Shown here: positions 55,911 to 64,000 of the stretch, one piece after another
Layout of the letters: every line of letters begins with the position of its first letter
Position numbering within the stretch: the first letter of the stretch is position 1
From: Kappaphycus alvarezii
Taxonomy: Eukaryota; Rhodophyta; Florideophyceae; Gigartinales; Solieriaceae
Assembly: GCA_002205965.3 (NCBI GenBank)
Contig: NADL03000612.1
Location: 806,001-870,000, forward strand
Direction: 5' to 3'
DNA length: 64,000 bases
Notes under the pieces: model-generated
The model's database searches: none
What the model was told of the DNA's origin: nothing
What the model saw: the letters and a program-made list of their open reading frames with translations, nothing else
Translations under genes and position numbers: made by a program

Positions 55911-55930
55911 TTTCCTCTTTACGCTCCTTT

Positions 55931-58900
55931 ATCATTATTTTCCCGCTTATATCTCTCAGTAGCTCTTTTTATTCCCTAAAATTACATTCAATACCCCTTT
56001 TGTAGCTTTCAGCGGTATTACGACCGTCTAAACGCGCGTGAAGGCGTTCATAACAGTTTTGCATGGTCTTTCAGGTCTCAGCGCACCAGATCTTGTTCGT
56101 AGCAGTATACATATCCAGCACTGTTTTAAAAATGTATTCAGCTCTATATCTTCTCATTACTCAAACATTTTATTTTCTCTACCTCCTAGTCTCTACTTAA
56201 GGTATTAACAGCTATTTAGGTATGCGAAAAGTACGATAGCTGAGCTGTTAAATCAATAAAAACTTCAATTCTGATTTGTTAGTACTTTTGCTGTGCTAAA
56301 TGTGTTCTTTTCTCACGTTTTTTTGTTACCAAACTCTTTTACGAGTTCCTGATTTCCACTATTAACCTTACTGATTGAGTTTTACGTTTATTTTCCAGTT
56401 GGTTTCGTTCGACTTTCAAGGTTACTCCGGCCAACAATGTTATGAACAAGGTGAATACTTTATCTTTTCGAAATGAGCCTGCAGTCCCCAAGTTGATTGT
56501 CTTGAATTCTTCCATTGAATTATTATCTACGCCTGCTGAACCAAGAAGTTCCGATTAGAACGTTTCTTTCATTCTTTCAGAAAATGATTATGTGAACGAT
56601 TACTTCAATATTTTAGTATCTTCGCTTAGTCAAGTTTTTACTAATTTGCTTTTAAAAATTGCAATGATACTTTTGCCACGAAAGATTCATTTTTCCACTA
56701 TCTAATAATTTTAAATGTAATTTATATATATAAAAGATCCAGTATTGTACATTTCCGATGAGAGTATGAATTTTTGAACAGATAATGCTGTTATATTTTG
56801 AGGTGGGTGGAGTGTATCTCATGAAAAAGCTAGCCTCCACGCAAAACGTCAATTAAAGCTTAATTATTCATTCAAATTGGTCAATTGAAGCCTTAACTTA
56901 CCACGGGAGTACTTTCGTCAACATTTGTTCGAAAATTCGCATATTTCTCTTCAATTAAACTTCCATATCCGTAAATACTTTTGAGAAAATATTTTAACTA
57001 CCCAATTCCCATTTTTTGCGCCCGAAGATGTCGAAATATCTTTATTATACGGTTGAGACATTCAAAACACTCTAATGAGCTCCTTTCTATCAATATTGCT
57101 GCAGAAAACTCCCAAGATTTTTTGCGAAACGCGGCTTTGTTATAATAATTTCATCTATTATGTGTAGCCTGAATTTTCACTACAAAATCTGTGGGTTGAA
57201 TAAAACTTTCTGGTAGCATTGCTCAAAATTTCGATTATGAAACAATCGTTTAATAAGATTCCTTCTACCATCTAGTCTTCTCCAAAGTAACTGCATTCCC
57301 TTTTCCGATCCAATATTTAATATCTCATTTGTTCAACAATATTATTCTCTTTCCGCGTTAATTCATGAAGTTGTGCTACTTTACGATAAGTTTTATAGCG
57401 ATACATGTTTATTTATATGCTTAACCTGTATTTTAAGGTACCCTCAGAGCAATTTGACAACATCTTTTGGCGTTTCATTAGATTATAAGTGATCGCCAAA
57501 ACCAATTTAATTAGTATTGTTACACTGTTGATGGGTTTGTATCGATTGAATCCAAAATATATATAGCGCATTCATCTCACTGATCATCATTTAAATGTCA
57601 GAAGCCTCGATACATACTGCGGTTCTGCAGAATTTTTCGGCTTCCGCCCTTCTCAGGGAAAAAACTCTAATGATCCCTACTCCTTTATCCGTAGCATCTC
57701 TGTCGATAAGTAATTCGAAATTGAAATGAAAGTAAAGATTTTAGCCCATTGTAAGCGATTGCCATGAAATTCTTGCCTATATTCCAGTATAGATTCTTAC
57801 ATTTAACAGAAAGGTGTTTAAAAGTACAAGTTTTTTTCGTAAGAGATGTGAAGAACCAAAGTAATGCCACAAAAATTCATAGAATCTAATCAAAGTTCCA
57901 AGTGGCAGCGCAAACCTAAATCACACGAAGTCACTCGCGCGACGAAAAAATCATCTTCAATTATGTATCTAAGTACTCAGAACCTCCTCTACTATTCCTC
58001 TCCCGTAGATATTCACCAATTTGGCACCCAAGAGATCCTACTCAGCCTATAAAATTATCACCCAGCTCCTATCATTCCATTCAAAGAATACGTACCAGTC
58101 CCTGGTTACAGGACTTGACGATGGGTCAGTTTTGTCCTTCGCATTTCGGCGCCCCATGGCATAATTTTAGAGGATTGCATCACATTCCTGACCTTCCTCC
58201 TCAATTCCGTTCTCTTGGTTAGTCTTGGATATAATCACACCAGTTTGTTCCCCTCCGTGCCACTTTGACGCTTCGACCAATCCAAAACTATCTGGGCAGC
58301 ATATTTTCTACAGTTTTAAACAAATAATACGTTACATGATCATCACATTTCATCCCTTGTCACCCTTCGGTGACTGAAAACTCCAAAACTTCCTGGAATT
58401 CTTTTCAACTAGTTTAATGAGTGCATAGGTCACCTACATAAAAACATAAAGAAACATTTTATTTTACTTGGAACTTATTACAAGCTTGATTTCTTACTAT
58501 ATGCTGACGTTTCTAGTGCGTTGCAGTCAGCGTTCTTGATCTCTATATAATTCCTGGAAATATCTTTCCTAGCTCTACTATTCGCTGACTTCATTGATCT
58601 CCTTTCTACGTCCATCTCTTTAATTGGATTATGATGATTCTCAGTTTTATCTCCAATTTACGGGCACAGAAATAAATGGCTGAGGGAAATTCGTACTGTG
58701 CGATACCTTTTTACTTCCAAAATTGACTTTCGGTTTCTTTCCTCTTTCGGTTTCTTTCCTCTAAATTCTACTCTAGAACTGTTTAAGTGACACAACATTC
58801 TCCAATAGCCCACTCGACCACAACGCATCTCTCACAAAGCGCGAGCATCTATCTAGGCGAAAGTATGTGCTTTATTTCCATTTCGCCAACAAAGCAGTCA

Positions 58901-61900
58901 TTTGAAATTTCTACTGCATCATGTGTCGAGATTTAGGAGGTAGTCAAGTAACCATGTTTCTCCTTTTTCTTCATGCTTCGGTGTTGAATTATAACCAGAG
59001 TAATTTTCCGAAGCGATACCGTTCAAATTTCTCGAGGCTTTAATAGAAAATTGATCTTCTGAGCTACTTGAAAATTTGAAAAGTTTTCAGATCTGTTCTC
59101 GTTTTTCAAAAATGAAAGAAGGATAATAGATCTGATTTGTGACTAAGGAGACACTCTCGAGAAAACAAATAAGCTGGTAATTTGGAGTACGAGAAATAAA
59201 TACATGGTTGCTTCCAATATCTTAGGAAGCTTTTCCCCCTTTTCCTGTAATTCGAATGAACTGGTCCCTTTCTGCAGCCAGGTATCCAAAGAATAGCGCA
59301 TTTCTGCGCTTTACTAAGTCCTCCATTATATTTTTTCTCCATCTCTGCACAATAGGGAGAACGTTTTAGTTACGGATACATCTACCCTTATTCCACAAAC
59401 TTTGTATCGGATTAGATAAAAGCAACAAATTTTGCTGATTAAGGGAGGAATTTTTCAAATAGGATACTGGCCTGTCGTATCTTTCAAATTGATTCTTATC
59501 CTTAAGAAAGAAGCCTTAAATAACTTATTCTGAAGAGAAATTGAAACCTAGTCGTACTGCAGCTAAATCTTACAAAAATATATCATATATCCATACTGCA
59601 CCTAACAAACAGTATAGCATAGCTACGATATCTTTGCAAAAATAGCTTATAGAATCTATTTATCTGAAAACATCTAAAACATGGTTTTTGAGTAGCCCTT
59701 TCTGGATTTCAGACTAGTAATCAGCTGTGCGAAGACATTCTGAGCTCTCTGAATAAGAACCAGAGGCTGCAAGATGAGGCTCGATTTGAAATATCTCTAC
59801 GTTAAAATTACTTTCGTTAAATGTGTGTCAGTATTAGAATTTGAAGTAATTTATCCCATTCTTTGGGTCTAATTAGTTACTGGATCGCTTCATATTTTTT
59901 AATGTTCAAAAATGGCGTATTCACATCTTCGACGTGTTATTTCCAAGTTTCAGACCTACTGTCCTTTTTTGCTCTGCTTTTTGAGCGAAGAAAATTTTTA
60001 ATATGACTGGAATGATAGCAGAGCGTACATAAACCCTAAATCTTCCGGTTGAGTAGAGCAGTGGAAGTATAGACAGATTTCAAAACTTTCTTCGTCAGCA
60101 TTGAGAAGAAAGACTTTTCCATTGTGTTCCTTTTTGCCGTGATACTTGATTAAAATCATCTAAACCCGGATATAACTAGAGCAATATTCGTTGTTATTAT
60201 ATTCGCGGTAAGTTGGGCTATTTTACGGCTACTTAATGCACTCAGTCAAAATGAACAAGAATGAAACCGTCAATAAAATGGACAAGAACGGATCGTTAAA
60301 AGGTTTTTTTGGTCAATCTTTTCCACGAATTAGTATAAAATTGAATGGAATCGTGAAAACATTTCTCATTATCTTTCACTTCAATTCTCATTGAATACGT
60401 ATAAATCCATAATATATCGAAAAATCTCTCAACAGAAATAACATAGCTGCTACGAAAACGACTAAGCATTTACTCAATAATTAATTTTTATAAAAAACGC
60501 AGCATATAACAATAATACAATACTTACAAAAAATATTACCTATGTACTTCAAATTCAATAGAAATAAGTCATCGTCTTTGGAAAATGTATTCTCTCAGCT
60601 AATATAGGCCAATTATAACAAAAAAGTTCCAATTTTTAATACGAAGAGCCCTGCTTCCTAGCCCAGAATAAACTTAATACTTACGTTTTGCACGAAAAAG
60701 AGGTTTATCATGTATGTCTTCCACTATTTCACAAGAATCAATTCTCTTAACGCACTTCTACAAATTTTAGAACTATTTCCGTTATCTTCGCCCGACAGAA
60801 GCAATTCGGTACTCAAAATCTTATCTTCAACTGTTAGGAAAACCAAAATATCGTATCAATTGCAATCATAGCATCAGAGACTTAAAAATAAAAGCTAAAG
60901 TCGAAAAGAAGCGACCGAAAAACCCTCTGCGCTCGTGCAGTAAGGGCTAATTTTTCCTATTCTGTTGTAACCCATACGTAGAAATCATTCAAATTTCAGG
61001 CTTCTTCTTCGATGGAAATACAGTTTCCATTGTATCTCGGGCCCTTATATCCATCATCCTAAGAATATCTAAGACCTTTGAGTGATATCAATATCTTCAT
61101 CTTATATCAGAAAAGAATCGTTGTTCATTCCCATTTTCGAAGTAGTACTCTCATGGAACCTGTGAATTTTTTAAACCCGTCATTTGTGACAATTAATGTG
61201 TATAATGGGAAGAGCAACCAAAAAATCATTTTCGGGATAATAAAAACTTCAAACTTGAATCCCTTGAACTTAAGCTTGTGGTTTAAGTACTACTTAAATT
61301 TTCATAATTAATAGATAGTTGATTTGTGTCTTAAATGGCTCATCAGTAGCGTTGAGAGAAATTTTGAAATATTAGTAATTGCTTTCATCATTAACCGATG
61401 TTGCCAATACCTGCATGATCTCGATATCCCTAACAGGCTTGATGTAAGCCAATGAGTAAACTTTTCTAAAAATTCAAATGAACAATCTCTCAAACCATGA
61501 ACTCTTCAGTTCGAACGACATTGTATGAAACTATCAGTTTTTGCCATACTTGACACTTGAAAATTTGGTAGGAAATTGCTCTTACGCAGCGCGGTGCGCA
61601 TTTTCACGATCAACTGCTGAAGTAGTTCCGCAAGGCAAAGAGAGCCGCAAGTAGGAAGTGGATACCATAGAATAGAGGTAAATATAATAAAGGAGACAAT
61701 ATTGAGAACTACGCAGTACACCCTAGCAAAGGCAAAGTACTGAAAGAGTCAACGTTGCCGTTGATTCACGGTTTCTTTCCTGGTTTTGTGTCTTTGTGTG
61801 CGTCTGCAAGAGGACCTTGTGTTCAGTATTACTGCAATGGACCTGATTGGCGTATATGTGCCACTCAGGAGGTGGCGACAGTTTGGCGAGACTTCCAGGT
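55931..61900. other. AT-rich gene desert, right of the gene island
   Basis: About 6 kb of AT-rich DNA with no frame longer than about 80 codons and none recognised (longest: 57864-58052 and 61078-61311 on plus; 59106-59342 and 61506-61721 on minus). The tandem pair CTTTCGGTTTCTTTCCT occurs twice at about 58730-58765. Composition and texture resemble the desert at 15.5-25.4 kb. Confidence 0.6.
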
Positions 61901-62118
61901 GGGCTGCTGTAAATTAACAGATACAACCACTTAATTACACAATTGAGAAATACAAACTCTTCTTTCAAAGCAAATAGCTAACAGCAACAGTGGTAACCAA
62001 ATAATTACTCATTACAGCAATTAGGTATAACTTAGGCAGCTTACTTGCTCCAGTAGTTGGGACTTATTTGAACCTTTGTGTTGGACGTTTGCTCGAGAAA
62101 GAACTGATAATGGCAGGG

Positions 62119-62670
62119 TTAAAACTGCTTGAACACTCGAATCTCCAGATGCTGCTGTACAGCGGCTATAGGCGCGGGGCGCTTCTTCCGAAGATGGTAC
62201 CCCAATTGGGTGTAGTGCGAAAGCTTCCGTTTGGTGCCAACCTTACTTGTCTTCAGTTTATGTACGCTGCCAGCAATGGCCGGCCTGGGGAGGCGCACGA
62301 AGGGGAGAGGATGTTCCAGCGAAAAGGCAGCTGAGTTGCCAGGACCGAGATAATGGACCGGGAGTGATGGAATGGTGTACTTGGATGAGGTGATCGGCAT
62401 GTCTCCCCAGACGCTGAAATCCTTGTCCGGTTCCATTCGTTCTATCATGCATACGATTGGGTAAACTCTTTGGATTTGGTGTGTTCGCGTCGCAAGAGTT
62501 GTAAGGAGAGTAGCTCGGTCATACGCCCGTGACAGATATGCGCGTTGATCCTCTGACCACAACCAAATCAATACTTCCACCGGTTGCTGCGTTTGCGGGA
62601 GACTGGAATCATCAAAATATCCATAGTAAGAAGAATCATTACATAAAATATAACGTAAAATCAAGAACAA
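62119..62670 (-). CDS. unknown 183-codon frame
   Basis: A clean minus frame in GC-balanced DNA, unlike the AT-rich desert next to it. The protein is basic near its end (GTKRKLSHYTQLGYHLRKKR) and has no signal peptide or membrane segment. I do not recognise a family. It lies about 480 bases downstream of the tyrosine recombinase remnant, on the same strand, so it may be a second gene of that mobile element or part of it. The frame may begin downstream of its first Met, and it could also be a decayed or spliced piece of a longer gene. Confidence 0.35.
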   Translation of the reverse strand: MFLILRYILCNDSSYYGYFDDSSLPQTQQPVEVLIWLWSEDQRAYLSRAYDRATLLTTLATRTHQIQRVYPIVCMIERMEPDKDFSVWGDMPITSSKYTIPSLPVHYLGPGNSAAFSLEHPLPFVRLPRPAIAGSVHKLKTSKVGTKRKLSHYTQLGYHLRKKRPAPIAAVQQHLEIRVFKQF

Positions 62671-63146
62671 ATGACGGCTTCTGATTGGGCCACGAAGGAT
62701 GAATGGAGGGTGGGAGGCGGAAGAACAAGTGACGGCTTGGGGAACCAGAAGTTGTGGCTAAGGTTTCCAAGTTGTCGGCTATATAGAACTGTTCGACGGG
62801 TTCCGATCTCACACCAAGTCCTTGAGCAACAATAATTTACCAACGTGGCCTTATCTCGAGTGGCTTACAGTCAAGCAGATGCAAATGCAACCGAGATGCG
62901 GACGTGACAGCGTGACTTGCTTCCAGTTGTGAATCATAGCCACGTCGAAGCCCCTTTATCATATTCACCCATCATTTTCCAATCATTCCACCGAATTAAA
63001 AAATTGAGAAAACCAAAGGACCGCAGGGAGTATTCGAGAGTGAGGTTACAAGTGACCGAAGAAAAATAGAGAATCCTCCGTTTGTAAAACACGACCATCC
63101 AAATAAGATTCTCAGAACGTGCGGCTGTCCATCCAATCACCCCAAA
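62671..63146. other. spacer between the unknown frame and the recombinase remnant
   Basis: Short minus frames at 62661-62843 and 62934-63140 are not recognised. Confidence 0.35.
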
Positions 63147-64000
63147 TTAAAATAATGTACTCTTGAACACCAATGGCGGCACATTCAGGGCTGGTCTTAT
63201 GCGCAGCGAGTGCAAGGACCATGATACTTGAGGTGGTGGAGTCACGTTGAGTTCTTCTAAGCATGTAAGGAGCCAAACTGTAATTGTTCTGGCACTTGTG
63301 GACAGCTTGGTGCCAGACATGGCCCAGTAATAATTACTGGTTGTGCGGTTTCCTTTGCGAATACCGTCACAGCGTGCGACGAGGTCGATCAAACTCTTCT
63401 CGAAATTGAGATTCCGACAATACGAAAGGGTGTGAGCCACTCGTTGCTGATTTTTCCGTAACACGATTGCGATATCGACTGAATTTTGAGACAACTAAAT
63501 ATTGCTGAGGAGTAAAGACACAACAGCTTCTCCCCGTTCGACTAACACATAGCTAACCAATAAAGCAGTCGCATTTCGTAGAAATATCTTTTCGGTGGTA
63601 GCCAGTGCAGCTGTAAACACTTGGTGAGCGACGGAGCTGGGTAGCGCACGGCGTTCGGAGGCCAGTGTTGGAATACTGATCAATTTACGTTCCCGGTCTA
63701 CTTGTTTATATGCGGAGATAGAGAGATGGATTAAAGGGGTATAGTTCAAGGTCCGGCTGATGCGTGTGTGTGCGTTAACGACGTTAGAAATGTAGTTACG
63801 GACTGACGAAGCACTGGCCTTATTTTGATTGAATAGACAACCAAGGTATCGACATAAAGAACTTTCTGACCCTCCACATGGGTCAATTTTGTCTGCGGAG
63901 CAGAATTGCATCCATTTCGTCCACAAGATTTCGTTCGAACGCCATGTGTTCGGAGCTCGATCCTTGTGCATCAACTGTGCAATTGTAGTCCCACCCGACG
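63147..64000 (-). mobile_element. tyrosine recombinase gene of a mobile element (fossil, runs off the window)
   Basis: On the minus strand, still open at the window edge. An N-terminal core-binding region (TWRSNEILWTKWMQFC, SLCRYLGCLF, SASSVRNYISNVVNAH) is followed by the start of the catalytic domain (RNATALLVSYVLVERGEAVV). Its later part lies in 63494-63147 (DIAIVLRKNQQRVAHTLSYC, SWSLHSLRIRPA). The HSLR segment corresponds to the H-x-x-R box of tyrosine recombinases. Such genes belong to Crypton or DIRS-type elements; I saw no reverse transcriptase, so cannot choose. It is broken at least once and looks fairly young compared with the copia fossils. Confidence 0.65.

Overview
The window looks like nuclear DNA of an intron-poor photosynthetic eukaryote, most likely a florideophyte red alga of the Chondrus/Gracilaria kind. 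This rests on three things. The genes have few, short introns placed near the 5' end. Two nuclear genes (a Trp/Tyr-type permease and a FIST protein) carry N-terminal extensions like plastid transit peptides. A tight island of housekeeping genes is set among decayed retroelements. The species is an inference, not a reading.

Layout. 1-11.7 kb: two old Ty1/copia fossils (one on each strand) and an LTR-like scrap. 11.7-15.5 kb: mixed debris. 15.5-25.4 kb: an AT-rich gene desert. 25.8-44.2 kb: the host gene island, in order RRN3 (+), plastid-type aromatic amino acid permease (+), RAD6/UBC2 ubiquitin-conjugating enzyme (+), tRNA-splicing endonuclease subunit SEN54 (-), 60S ribosomal protein L17/uL22 (+), enolase (+), a BK/Slo-like K+ channel with RCK domains (-) and a FIST-domain protein (+). 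41.9-55.9 kb: three fragments of non-LTR retroelements with a restriction-like endonuclease, two PIF/Harbinger DNA transposon fossils, a nested inverted-repeat (foldback) element and a Ty3/gypsy fossil. 55.9-61.9 kb: a second AT-rich desert. 62.1-64.0 kb: an unknown 183-codon frame and a decayed tyrosine recombinase gene that runs off the window.

The host genes do not form one pathway. They cover rRNA transcription (RRN3), ribosome assembly (L17), tRNA splicing (SEN54), ubiquitin/DNA-damage tolerance (RAD6), glycolysis (enolase), ion transport and plastid functions. Genes are a few hundred bases to about 1.3 kb apart.

Two patterns run across the island. First, a palindromic word related to TACTGTACAGTA recurs upstream of most of the genes. 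Second, nearly every coding strand is C-rich near its 5' end and turns G-rich downstream. These, and the foldback element at 51.2-51.8 kb, are the observations I find most worth a second look.
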